A DNA stretch of 9,236 bases from Elstera litoralis (GCF_000963705.1 NZ_LAJY01000220.1:1-9236); one strand, 5' to 3'. Positions 1 to 7,649 are shown, counted from the first letter of the stretch. The notes: a model not told the origin generated them from the letters alone. Program-made: numbers and translations.

Positions 1-428
1 CGCAGCCGACAGCAACGCATCGTTTCCGCACCCAGCATAGTGAAATCGCCGATATTGTTAGCAAGATCGAGACTATTCTTACAAAACCCACCTGGAGTGC
101 GCAGGCCCAAGATATTCGCCAGGCCTTCAGCGAACTCTCGGCCAAGTTACGCATTCATCTCGCGTTGGAAGATGATGTGCTCTACCCACGGTTGGCCCGC
201 CATGCCGACAGTAAAGTGCGGGACCTTGCGGTAAGCTATCAAACCGAAATGGGCGGTATCCGGCAAGCTTACGAAGATTTCCTGAGCCAATGGGTTCATT
301 CGGGCAAACTGCTGACCGACCCCGCCGGGTTCCAGGCCGCCACGAAGGGCCTGTTTGCCGCGTTGAAGGACCGGATTCACCGGGAAAATACGGCGGTTTA
401 TACGCTGGTCGATTCGGTCGGCTGGTAA
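1..428 (+). CDS. Hemerythrin-like (HHE-type) protein, 5'-partial
   Basis: The frame is open from base 3 at the window edge to a TAA stop at 426-428, giving about 141 visible residues. By alignment with the paralogue just downstream, only about two N-terminal codons are missing. Hemerythrin-like proteins are four-helix bundles that bind a di-iron centre and serve in O2 or NO sensing, iron handling or Fe-S repair. Visible candidate ligands are a His in 'TQHSEI' near the start, the HxxxE of 'IHLALEDDVLYPRL', and a His in 'RIHREN' near the end. Large blocks are shared with the next gene ('LSAKLRIHLALEDD', then 'LYPRLA.HAD'). The last helix has diverged: 'TAVYTLV' replaces the usual '..LYP'. The HHE assignment rests on motifs; the specific role is unknown. 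Promoter and start lie outside the window. Confidence 0.72.
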   Translation, partial: QPTATHRFRTQHSEIADIVSKIETILTKPTWSAQAQDIRQAFSELSAKLRIHLALEDDVLYPRLARHADSKVRDLAVSYQTEMGGIRQAYEDFLSQWVHSGKLLTDPAGFQAATKGLFAALKDRIHRENTAVYTLVDSVGW

Positions 429-433
429 AACGG

Positions 434-455
434 CCCGCGCGTCCCCCGGCGCGGG
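434..455. other. GC-rich inverted repeat after first hemerythrin-like gene
   Basis: CCCGCGC (434-440) and GCGCGGG (449-455) form a perfect 7-bp stem with an 8-nt loop, 5 nt after the stop of the first hemerythrin-like gene. No U-run follows on the + strand (ttcaaaaaac), so it is a poor intrinsic terminator. It may protect the 3' end of the transcript or cause weak termination. Confidence 0.35.
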
Positions 456-498
456 TTCAAAAAACTCGCTGCGCAGGGATTGATTCGGTTTTGGTTTC

Positions 499-531
499 GC
501 ATAAATATGCATTCGAAATACATGTTTATGC
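499..531. promoter_or_regulatory. 33-bp dyad, NsrR-like operator upstream of second hemerythrin-like gene
   Basis: The segment is a near-perfect palindrome centred on base 515. Outer arms GCATAAA (499-505) and TTTATGC (525-531) match exactly, and 13 of 16 base pairs across the dyad are symmetric. The inner 17 bp (507-523), ATGCATTCGAAATACAT, matches the published NsrR-type consensus ATGCATTTnAAATGCAT at 14 of 16 specified positions. NsrR is an Rrf2-family Fe-S repressor that senses nitric oxide, and hemerythrin-like genes such as ytfE are known targets. The dyad ends one base before the GAGGA ribosome binding site (532-536), so a bound repressor would block promoter clearance. A weak -35-like TTGATT lies at 480-485. 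The dyad is seen directly; naming the regulator is inference. Confidence 0.5.
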
Positions 532-540
532 GAGGAACCA

Positions 541-969
541 ATGTCCAATCCTGCCGCAACCGCGCGCTTTCGGGTCCAGCACGGCGAGATCGAAATGCTG
601 CTTCAGGCGGTCGAACGTCAGCTTCGCGTGCCCGGCTGGGCGACTGCTCCCCAGGCGCTGCGCGAAAGTTTCACCCAACTCTCCGCAAAACTGCGGATTC
701 ATTTGGCCCTGGAAGATGATGCGCTTTACCCCCGGCTCGCAACCCATGCCGATGGCAACTTGCGCGCTTTGGCGCAACAGTATCAACAGGAAATGAGCGG
801 AATTCGCCAAACCTATGAGGCCTTCTTAGCCGAATGGCTCCACAGCAACCGCTTTAGCCAGGAGGCTTCGGCCTTCACCGCCGCCGCAACCGACCTTTTC
901 AAAACGCTGCGCGCGCGCTTTCACCGGGAAGACACGCGGCTTTACCCGATGGCCGACGCGGCGGCGTAA
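541..969 (+). CDS. Hemerythrin-like (HHE-type) protein
   Basis: Complete 142-residue protein. The ATG at 541 has a GAGGA ribosome binding site four bases upstream. Predicted to be a small cytoplasmic helical bundle that binds non-haem di-iron through His and carboxylate ligands. Candidate ligands are H14 (QHGEI), H54 and E58 (IHLALEDD), H128 and E130 or D131 (FHREDTRLYP). E84 sits where many family members carry the third-helix His, and H101 is conserved in the paralogue. The 'EDDALYPRL' block is characteristic of HHE proteins. Length is normal for a single-domain member. It is a tandem paralogue of the gene ending at 428, separated by 112 nt that contain a palindromic operator candidate. That context suggests an O2, NO or redox-related role, which is inference. 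No frameshift is evident. Confidence 0.78.
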   Translation: MSNPAATARFRVQHGEIEMLLQAVERQLRVPGWATAPQALRESFTQLSAKLRIHLALEDDALYPRLATHADGNLRALAQQYQQEMSGIRQTYEAFLAEWLHSNRFSQEASAFTAAATDLFKTLRARFHREDTRLYPMADAAA

Positions 970-972
970 CGC

Positions 973-1000
973 GAAAAGGCGGGGCTTCCCCCGCCTTTTC
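973..1000. terminator. Bidirectional intrinsic terminator
   Basis: GAAAAGGCGGGG (973-984) and CCCCGCCTTTTC (989-1000) form a perfect 12-bp stem closed by the 4-nt loop CTTC. The A-run on one side and T-run on the other give a U-tract in either direction. It lies between the convergent hemerythrin-like gene (ends 969) and dihydropyrimidinase gene (ends 1018), so it probably terminates both transcripts. Confidence 0.85.
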
Positions 1001-1017
1001 CACCCCCCACACTTAGC

Positions 1018-2472
1018 CTATTCCGCCGCCTGTGCCCGCAAAACCGGCTTCGGTTGATTGAGCCGTTCGCCAGCTTCAGCGCCTCGAAATAGGATGGGAA
1101 GGCCGGGCGGTTCACGTAGCGGCCCGCGCCCTTAACTGTGCGCAATTCGCCCTTGGCATAGACGAGCTTGCCCGCCGAAACCGTGTGGCTGGGAATGCCG
1201 GTGACGGTCAGCCCTTCGAAAATATTGAAATCCACCTGCTGATGGTGGGTTTTGGCGCTGATCGTTTTGGTACCCGAAGGATCCCACACGACGATATCGG
1301 CGTCGGCCCCGACTGCAATCGCGCCCTTGCGCGGGTAGAGGTTGAAGATTTGCGCGGCATTCGTGCTGGTGATCTTCACGAACTCATTCGGCGTTAGCTT
1401 GCCGCTGTTTACGCCTTTTTCCCACAGCACCATCATCCGGTCTTCGACGCCGCCGGTGCCATTGGGGATCTTGGTGAAATCATTGCGGCCTGCGGCTTTT
1501 TGCGGCGCGCAGAAGCAGCAATGGTCGGTTGCCGTGGTTTGAAGATTGCCCGACTGCAAGCCCCGCCACAGCGCCGATTGATGCTCGTGGGAACGAAACG
1601 GCGGGCTCATCACATGGGCCGCCGCGAAGGTGAAATCGTCGGAACGATAGACGCTCTCATCCACCACCAAATGCCCCGCCAGCACTTCGCCATAAACGCG
1701 CTGGCCTTCCGAACGGGCGCGGGTGATGGCTTCCAGCGCTTCCTTGCACGACACATGGACGATATAGAGCGGCACGCCGAGCACCTGGGCGATGCGGATG
1801 GCGCGGTTCGCCGCCTCCCCTTCCACTTCCGGCGGGCGCGACAGCGGGTGCCCCTCCGGCCCGGTGATGCCCTGGGCCAGCAGCTTCTTTTGCAGGTGAT
1901 AGACCAGCTCGCCATTCTCGGCGTGAACGGTGCAGAGCGCCCCCAACTCCCACGCACGGGTAAAGCTGTTCACCAGCACTTCGTCTTCGCACATGATGGC
2001 GTTTTTTATACGCCATGAAGTGCTTGAAACTATTGACGCCGTAATCCTTGACCAGCGTTCCCATATCGCGGGCGACGCTTTCGTCCCACCAGGTCACGGC
2101 CACATGGAAGGAATAGTCGGTGGCCGATTTTTCCGCCCAGCCGCGCCAGGTCTTATAGGCTTCCAGCAAGGATTGCTGCGGGCTCGGGATGACGAAATCG
2201 ATAATCATCGTCGTCCCCCCGGCAGCGCCCGCCGAGGTGCCGCTGAAGAAATCTTCCGACGCCACCGTGCCCATGAACGGCAGTTCCATATGGGTATGCG
2301 GATCGATCCCGCCGGGCATCACATATTGCCCGCCAGCGTCGATAATCTCTGCCCCTGCCGGAGCCTCCAAGTTCGGCCCGACGGCGATAATCTTATCGCC
2401 CTCGCACAAAACATCGGCCCGAGTGCTGGTGTCGGCGGTCACGACCGTCCCGCCGCGAATGAGTAATGCCAT
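1018..2472 (-). CDS. hydA: Dihydropyrimidinase (D-hydantoinase family), interrupted by two frameshifts
   Basis: Catalyses the second step of reductive pyrimidine breakdown: hydrolytic ring opening of dihydrouracil or dihydrothymine to N-carbamoyl-beta-amino acids in the cytoplasm. The corrected protein has 484 residues, normal for the family. All binuclear-zinc ligands are visible: H59 and H61 (DPHTH), the Lys to be carboxylated K150 (SFKHFMAY), H183 (VHAEN), H239 (VHVS) and D316 (TATDHC). The ATG at 2472 follows a strong GGGAGGG site. Break 1: the six-T run at 2002-2007 (A6 in the gene) has one base too many, because AAA-AAC-GCC restores 'AYKNAIMCEDE'. Break 2: one base is missing near 1069-1071; restoring it gives 'LAERLNQPKPVLRAQAAE' and a TAG stop at 1018-1020. 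Without it the frame runs to 942, through the terminator and into the convergent gene. Hydantoinase activity is possible, but the neighbours favour dihydropyrimidines. Confidence 0.88.
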
Positions 2473-2497
2473 GACGCGCCCTCCCTTGCGAGAAAGA

Positions 2498-2523
2498 GCA
2501 CCGCCCGAGGATACGGGCGGTGC
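2498..2523 (-). terminator. Hairpin between binding-protein and dihydropyrimidinase genes, attenuator-like
   Basis: GCACCGCCCG (2498-2507) and CGGGCGGTGC (2514-2523) form a perfect 10-bp stem with a 6-nt loop. On the - strand the second arm is followed by TCTTTCTC, a broken U-tract. It sits in the 61-nt gap after the periplasmic binding-protein gene. This placement is typical where a binding protein is made in excess of downstream products, through partial termination or 3' end protection. Confidence 0.55.
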
Positions 2524-2533
2524 CGGTTTCGAC

Positions 2534-3539
2534 CTACATCTTCGACTTGTCGAAAATTTCGTGGCTCCAAGCGCCTTCCGGCTTCTTGGTGATAACCGGA
2601 GCCGATTTGCCGCCCATCAGCACGGCGACCGTGCGGTCGTAGGCGGCGGGATCGAGATAGCCGGTGCCTTTCGGGTTCTTACCGATCAGCTTGGCGATTT
2701 CGCCCATCATGCGCTTCTGGTGCTTTTCGGTCTGCGCGCCCGAGGCGTCATTATCGAGCACCACGGTTGCCGCCGCATCGCTGTTAGCAGCGGCCCAGTC
2801 CCAGCCCTTCATCGAGGCTTTGACGAATTTCGCCAGCTTTGCCGCCATCGCCGGGTCTTTTTACGCTTTTGCCCAGCGTGTAGAGCCCGTCTTCCAACGT
2901 GGCAACGCCCTGGTCTTCGTATTTGAACACCAATAGGTCGCTGTCTTTCAGCCCGCCATCGATGACCTGCCAATATTCATTATAGGTCATCGTCGAAATA
3001 CAGGCGGCCTGCTTTTGCAGAATCGGATCGACGTTGAAGCCCTGCTTCAGCACCGTCACGCCCGCGCCGCCCGTGGTGGCATAGCCGAGCTTATCCATCC
3101 AGGCGAGGAAGGGATATTCATTACCGCCGAACCAGACGCCGAGCGTCTTGCCGGGGAAGTCCTTCGGCGCGGTGATGCCGCTATCCTTGCGGCAGGTCAG
3201 CATCATGCCCGAGCTTTGGAAAACCTGGGCGATATTGACGAGATCGACGCCTTTTTCGCGCGTCGCCAAGGCCGAGGGCATCCAATCGACGATCACATCG
3301 GCCCCGCCGCCGGCGATGACCTGGCTCGGGTTGATGTCCGGGCCGCCCGCCTTAATGGTGACATCAAGACCGACTTCCTTATAGAAGCCCTTATCTTTCG
3401 CCACGTAATAGCCCGCGAACTGGGCCTGCGTGACCCACTTCAGTTGCAGGGTCAGCTTATCTTGCGCAGAAGCTGCCGTGGGTACCGCCACCGCAAGTGC
3501 CAAAGCGGAGGAAACCAAAAGGCTTTTCATCGACATCAT
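2534..3539 (-). CDS. ABC transporter periplasmic binding protein, THI5/NMT1-like, frameshifted
   Basis: Periplasmic solute receptor for the adjacent importer. The corrected protein has about 334 residues. It opens with a signal peptide (basic start, hydrophobic stretch 'LLVSSALALAVAVPTAASA', cleavage likely before QDKL). The mature start, 'LQLKWVTQAQFAGYYVAKDKG', is diagnostic of the NMT1/THI5-like family, whose known ligands include hydroxymethylpyrimidine and related compounds. One base too many in the T5 run at 2858-2862 shifts the frame; four bases restore 'GKSVKDPAMAAKLAKFVK', and the rest reads through to TAG at 2534. An ATG also exists at 3551, but the GGGAG at 3545-3549 is spaced correctly for 3539 or 3536. 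It lies between the permease and dihydropyrimidinase genes, so the ligand is probably a pyrimidine or breakdown intermediate. The exact ligand cannot be read from sequence. Confidence 0.82.
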
Positions 3540-3618
3540 TCCATCTCCCAAGAACCGTTAAACGCGTGGAAACTCTACCCTGTCGTGCGGTTCGGTTCGT
3601 CCGAACTCGCCTCTATTC

Positions 3619-4552
3619 TTAACCTCGCGCCTTGCGGAACGAGGGATGCCAGAAGGTTACCCGCCGTTCGATCAGCGTGATCGTACCATAGGCGAGCGAG
3701 CCGACGACACTCGCCACCGCAATCGTCGCCCACACCACATCCACATTCATGCGGGCAACTTCCGTGGAAATGCGGAACCCCATGCCGACAATCGGCGTGC
3801 CGAAAAACTCCGCCACGATCGCGCCGATCAAGGCCAAGGTGGCGTTCAGCTTCAGCGCATTGAAGATCATCGGCGCTGCCACCGGCAAGCGTAAAGCGAG
3901 CAGGGTTTGCCCATAGCTTGCGCCATAAGAGGTCATCAAATCCCGCTGCATCCGGTCGGTGCCCTGCAACCCGGCGAGGGTGGAAATCAGCATGGGGAAG
4001 AAGGTCATCACTACGATCACCGCCGCTTTCGACGGCCAGTCGAAGCCAAACCACATCACCATGATCGGCGCGATCCCGACGATGGGAATGGCGCTGACGA
4101 GGTTCCCTAACGGCAGGAGCCCCCGTTGCAGAAACGGCGAGCGGTCAACCAGCAGGGCGATGATGAAGGCCGAGCCGTTCCCCAGCAGATACCCGGCAAT
4201 CACCGATTTCAGCACGGTCTGCTGAAAATCGGCGAAGAGCACCGAAGCTTGTGCCACCAGCGCCAGACCGATAGCGCTCGGCGCGGGCAGCAGCACTTTT
4301 TGGCACCCCGAAACCACGCACGATCACTTCCCAGAGATAGAGCAGCGTTAACCCGAACAGCGCCGGAACCACCCAACCGAAGCGCGCCTCCGCGCGTGTG
4401 TCGTTGGACAGGCGCGCGAGCAGCGCCCAAGCCGCCGCCCCGGTCAATAGGGTCAACGGCCAGAGCAGAATGCCGGAGCCTCCCTGCGCCAAAACCACCA
4501 AGCTCAGGAGCGCCGCGAGCGCCACCGTTGCGGCCAAGATGGGAAGGCTCAT
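3619..4552 (-). CDS. ABC transporter permease 2 (SsuC/TauC/ThiX-like), frameshifted
   Basis: Inner-membrane subunit of the pyrimidine-locus importer. The corrected protein has 310 residues. Two hydrophobic segments precede the core (about 5-22 and 28-46), followed by the binding-protein-dependent transport domain (about 105-300). The cytoplasmic EAA-type loop that contacts the ATPase is around 203-225 ('MTSYGASYGQTLLALRLPVA'). The ATG at 4552 has a strong AGGAGG at 4559-4564 and overlaps the upstream permease stop by four bases (ATGA), indicating translational coupling. The T5 run at 4297-4301 carries one extra base; four bases restore 'GFGVPKVLLPAPSAIG'. Reading from the internal ATG at 4317 instead would lose about 80 N-terminal residues. 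TAA stop at 3619-3621. Confidence 0.82.
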
Positions 4553-5451
4553 CGCTTGCCTCCTGCCACGGGGACGCGCTGATAGCTCAGCGTGACCCTC
4601 TCGATCAACCCGATCAGCGCCACCAGCCCCATGCCCAGCACCGCCGAAACCACGAGGGCTGACCAAATCTGGATCGTCTGGCCATAGTAAGAGCCCGCGA
4701 GCAGCCGCGCGCCGAGCCCGGCCTGCGCCCCGGTCGGAAGCTCGCCGACGATTGCGCCAACGAGGGCAATCGAAATCGCCACTTTCAAGCTGGTGAAGAA
4801 AAACGGCATGGCGGCGGGCCAACGCAGCTTCCAGAAAAGCTGCGTTGGACTGGCCGAATAAGTGCGCATCAGATCAAGCTGCAAGGGATCGGGCGAGCGC
4901 AGCCCCTTCACGAGGCCAATCGTGATGGGGAAGAAGCAGAGGTACATCGCAATCACCGCTTTCGGCAGCAGCCCCGTCAGCCCGATATTCCCGAGCACGA
5001 CCACGATCATCGGCGCAATCGCCAAGATCGGCACGGTTTGGGAGGCGATCACCCAGGGCATTAGCGATTTTTCCAGCGTGCGCACATGGACGATGCCGAG
5101 CGCCAAAATCCCCCCCAGCAGCACGCCGAGCCCGAAGCCCGAAGCCATCGCCGACCCCGTTACCCAGGTATGGAACAGCAGATTGCGCGGGCTATCAATG
5201 CGGGCCGAAAAGCTTTTCTCTAAATCCGCGTAAATCTGCTGCGGCGCGGGCAGCAAGGGCCGCTCCTGACTCCAGGCCGCCGCCACAAGCTCGCCCGTGC
5301 TATAGTCGGTTTTGCCGTTGCGCTGCCAGCCGTCGATGATCTGCGGCGCGTTCAGCCAAACCGCGCCGCCGAGCCACGCCACCGCGAGAACGGCCAGCAC
5401 GAACAGCAGCGGCAGGGGCCGCGTGAGAGCGGCAGGAAGCCTAATCATCAT
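4549..5451 (-). CDS. ABC transporter permease 1 (SsuC/TauC/ThiX-like)
   Basis: Intact inner-membrane subunit that pairs with permease 2. One N-terminal membrane segment (about 10-35) is followed by a roughly 60-residue polar stretch, then the core transport domain with about five further hydrophobic segments. The EAA-type loop reads 'MRTYSASPTQLFWKLRWPAA' near residues 195-215 and should dock on the ATPase. The start is uncertain: ATGs occur at 5457, 5451 and 5448. The GGGG just upstream is spaced seven bases from 5451, which I chose (300 residues); 5457 would add two. The start overlaps the ATPase stop (5441) by about 11 bases and the end overlaps permease 2 by four, so the three genes form a tight operon. 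Substrate is inferred from context only. Confidence 0.85.
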   Translation of the reverse strand: MMIRLPAALTRPLPLLFVLAVLAVAWLGGAVWLNAPQIIDGWQRNGKTDYSTGELVAAAWSQERPLLPAPQQIYADLEKSFSARIDSPRNLLFHTWVTGSAMASGFGLGVLLGGILALGIVHVRTLEKSLMPWVIASQTVPILAIAPMIVVVLGNIGLTGLLPKAVIAMYLCFFPITIGLVKGLRSPDPLQLDLMRTYSASPTQLFWKLRWPAAMPFFFTSLKVAISIALVGAIVGELPTGAQAGLGARLLAGSYYGQTIQIWSALVVSAVLGMGLVALIGLIERVTLSYQRVPVAGGKR

Positions 5452-6267
5452 GCCCATGCCCCGCCAGCAGCCCTTGCCGAACCCGGTGCGCCACGTCCAA
5501 AAAGGCTTGGCTGTCGCGGGTCGCCGCCGACCGGTCGCGCGGTAAGGGGCTATCGATAATATCGATGATCCGGCCCGGCCGGGCGCTCATGATAACGATT
5601 TTGGTCGAGAGATAGACCGCTTCCGAAATCGAATGGGTGACGAAAATCACCGTTTTATTGGTCTTCTTCCACAGGCTCAGCAGTTCGTCGTTCAGCCGGT
5701 CGCGGGTGATTTCATCGAGCGCGCCGAAGGGCTCGTCCATCAGCAGCAAATCGGGATCGAAGCTCAGCGCACGGGCAATCGAAACCCGCTGCTGCATACC
5801 GCCCGAAAGCTGCCACGGGTATTTGCGCTCGAACCCAGTCAGCCCGACCAACTCCAACGCCGCCCGCGCCCGCTCGCGCTGATCGGCTTTCGGCAGGCCC
5901 ATGATTTCGAGCGGCAGCATCACGTTACGCGCAACCGAGCGCCACGGGTAGAGCGTGGGGGCTTGGAACACATAGCCGTAGGCACGATCCAGCCGCGCCT
6001 GTTCCGGCGTGCCGCCGTTCACCAGCGCCGTGCCGGAGGTCGGGTGCTCCAAATCGGCGACAACCCGCATCAGCGTCGTTTTCCCGCACCCCGAGGGCCG
6101 ATGAAAGAAACGAAATCGCCCTTATTGATGGTCAGATTGACATTGGACAGCGCCGTAACCGGATGGTCGGCGGTTTGATAGACCAGCGACAGATCGGCAA
6201 TTTCCACTACCGCCTGCGCGTCCGCCGCCTTGGGGGAACCGCTTGCGGCCCCGCTCATATCGTCCAT
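5441..6267 (-). CDS. ABC transporter ATP-binding protein (SsuB/TauB/ThiZ-like), frameshifted in Walker A
   Basis: Cytoplasmic ATPase that powers the importer. The corrected protein has 275 residues. Motifs in order: Walker A GPSGCGKTT (about 58-66), Q-loop Q102 (VFQAPTLYPW, typical of the nitrate/sulfonate/taurine class), signature LSGGMQQR (about 154-161), Walker B LLLMDEP (about 174-180) and H-loop H212 (FVTHS). One base is missing around the GGG run at 6095-6097. As written, the frame gives 'GPRGAGKRR' then a stop at 6070, cutting the protein inside Walker A; one added base restores the motif and joins the rest. Several in-frame ATGs exist (6300, 6285, 6273, 6267); AGGTGAT at 6274-6280 best supports 6267. 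The 3' end overlaps permease 1. Confidence 0.84.
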
Positions 6268-6317
6268 CCGCATCACCTTTTGCATTCGCGCCGTCGCCAC
6301 CCTAGCAAGTCTATCCG

Positions 6318-6359
6318 AAAAGAAGAACGGGCACAGGCCGTGTGAAGCCTGCGCCCGTT
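6318..6359 (-). terminator. Hairpin after preA with U-rich tail
   Basis: AACGGGCACAGGC (6326-6338) and GCCTGCGCCCGTT (6347-6359) pair over 13 positions with one mismatch, around an 8-nt loop. On the - strand the stem is followed by CTTCTTTTC (6317-6325), a good though interrupted U-tract. It starts four bases after the preA stop, in a 96-nt gap before the ATPase gene. It is a likely intrinsic terminator or attenuator that separates enzyme and transporter expression. I see no convincing separate promoter between it and the ATPase gene. Confidence 0.62.
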
Positions 6360-6363
6360 AACC

Positions 6364-7637
6364 CTACTCTGCTGCCGCTTTTGCCATCGGATTATTGGGG
6401 TGCGTCGTCCAATTGGCATATGGCCGGTCGGTATCCACCGCCTCCATTGTGATGCACTCGGGCACCGGGCAGGCGATCATGCAAAGGTTACAGCCGACGC
6501 ATTCCGAATCGACCACCTCGAAGTACCGCTTGCCGTCCTTCTCCTTGGTGATCGCCTGATGGGACGTATCCTCGCAGGCGATATGGCAGCGCCCGCAGGA
6601 GATGCACAGATCCTGATTAATCCGCGCCTTCAGATCGTGATTGATGTTGAGATACTGCCAGTCGGTGACATTCGGCACGGCCTTGCCAACGAAATCGTCG
6701 AGCGTGGCGTAGCCTTGGCTGTCCATCCAGTTGGAGAGCCCGTCGATCATGTCTTCGACGATCTTGAACCCATAGACCATCGCCGCCGTGCAGACCTGAA
6801 CCGAGCCCGAGCCCAGGGCCATAAACTCCGCCGCGTCCCGCCACGTCGTGATCCCGCCGATACCCGAAATCGGCATCCCGCGCGTGTCCATCGTCCGGGC
6901 GATTTCCGCCACCATGTTCAGCGCAATCGGCTTCACCGCCGGGCCGCAGTAGCCGCCGTGGGTGCCCTTGCCGTCAACCACCGGCTCCGGGGCCATTTTG
7001 TCGAGATTGACGCTCATGATCGAGTTGATCGTATTGATGAGCGACACCGCATCGGCCCCGCCCGCCTTCGCCGCCCGCGCCGGGCCGAGGATGTTCGAGA
7101 TATTCGGCGTGAGCTTCACGATCACCGGCATACGGTATATTGCTTGCACCAGCGCGTGACCATTTCGACATATTCGGGCACTTGGCCCACCGCCGCGCCC
7201 ATGCCGCGTTCGGACATGCCGTGCGGGCAGCCGAAGTTGAGCTCGATGCCATCCGCGCCGGTTTCTTCCACCAGCGGCAGGATGTTTTTCCACGAATCCT
7301 CCTGACAGGGCACCATCAGCGATACGATCATGGCGCGGTCGGGCCAATCGCGCTTTACTTCCTTGATTTCCCGTAAGTTAACCGCGAGGGGACGATCGGT
7401 AATCAGCTCGATATTATTGAAGCCCATCACCCGCCGGTCGCCATCGTGCCACGCGCCGTAGCGCGAGGTGACGTTCACAACGGGCGGATCTTCCCCCAGC
7501 GTCTTCCACACAACGCCGCCCCACCCGGCCTGAAAGGCACGGATCACGTTATAGGCCTTATCCGTCGGCGGGGCCGAGGCCAGCCAGAAGGGGTTCGGCG
7601 ATTTGATGCCCGCGAAATTGGTGCGCAAGTCAGCCAT
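6364..7637 (-). CDS. preA: NAD(P)-dependent dihydropyrimidine dehydrogenase, catalytic subunit PreA, frameshifted
   Basis: Pyrimidine-reducing subunit of bacterial dihydropyrimidine dehydrogenase; converts uracil or thymine to the 5,6-dihydro form in complex with PreT. The corrected protein has 424 residues. The N-terminal FMN barrel (about 1-320) resembles dihydroorotate dehydrogenase: 'NPFWLASAPPT' (15-25), 'ELNFGCPHGMSERGMG' (132-147), 'VIVKLTPN' (172-179), 'SGIGGI' (258-263). A C-terminal 2x[4Fe-4S] ferredoxin domain has C345, C348, C351, C355 and C380, C383, C386, C390. One base is missing at the GG at 7134-7135; restoring it gives 'KQYTRMPVIVKLTPN' across the break. V150 occupies the position of the mammalian active-site loop Cys. 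GGGGGA precedes the ATG, 12 bases after the preT stop, so both are co-transcribed. Confidence 0.92.
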
Positions 7638-7649
7638 TACTCTATCCCC

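Noticed and set aside
469..490. CTGCGCAG palindrome and an FNR-like TTGAT half-site
   Set aside because: The 8-bp palindrome is unremarkable in this base composition, and the TTGAT lacks a matching ATCAA half at the right spacing.
942..1017. Extended C-terminus of dihydropyrimidinase reaching 942
   Set aside because: It arises only from the frameshift near 1070. The extension is low-complexity, crosses a terminator and overlaps the convergent gene, whereas the corrected frame stops at 1018 with a sensible tail.
2002..2007. A6 run in dihydropyrimidinase as a programmed frameshift or slippage site
   Set aside because: The shift needed is one skipped base, not the usual -1 step. Dihydropyrimidinases need no recoding, and five other unrelated breaks in the same operon favour sequence error.
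3590..3606. Small hairpin GTTCGG/CCGAAC between permease 2 and the binding-protein gene
   Set aside because: Only a 6-bp stem and no U-tract in either direction; not enough to call a terminator or regulator.
6400..7305. 301-codon open frame on the + strand
   Set aside because: Antisense to preA, with His/Arg-rich composition typical of a shadow frame.
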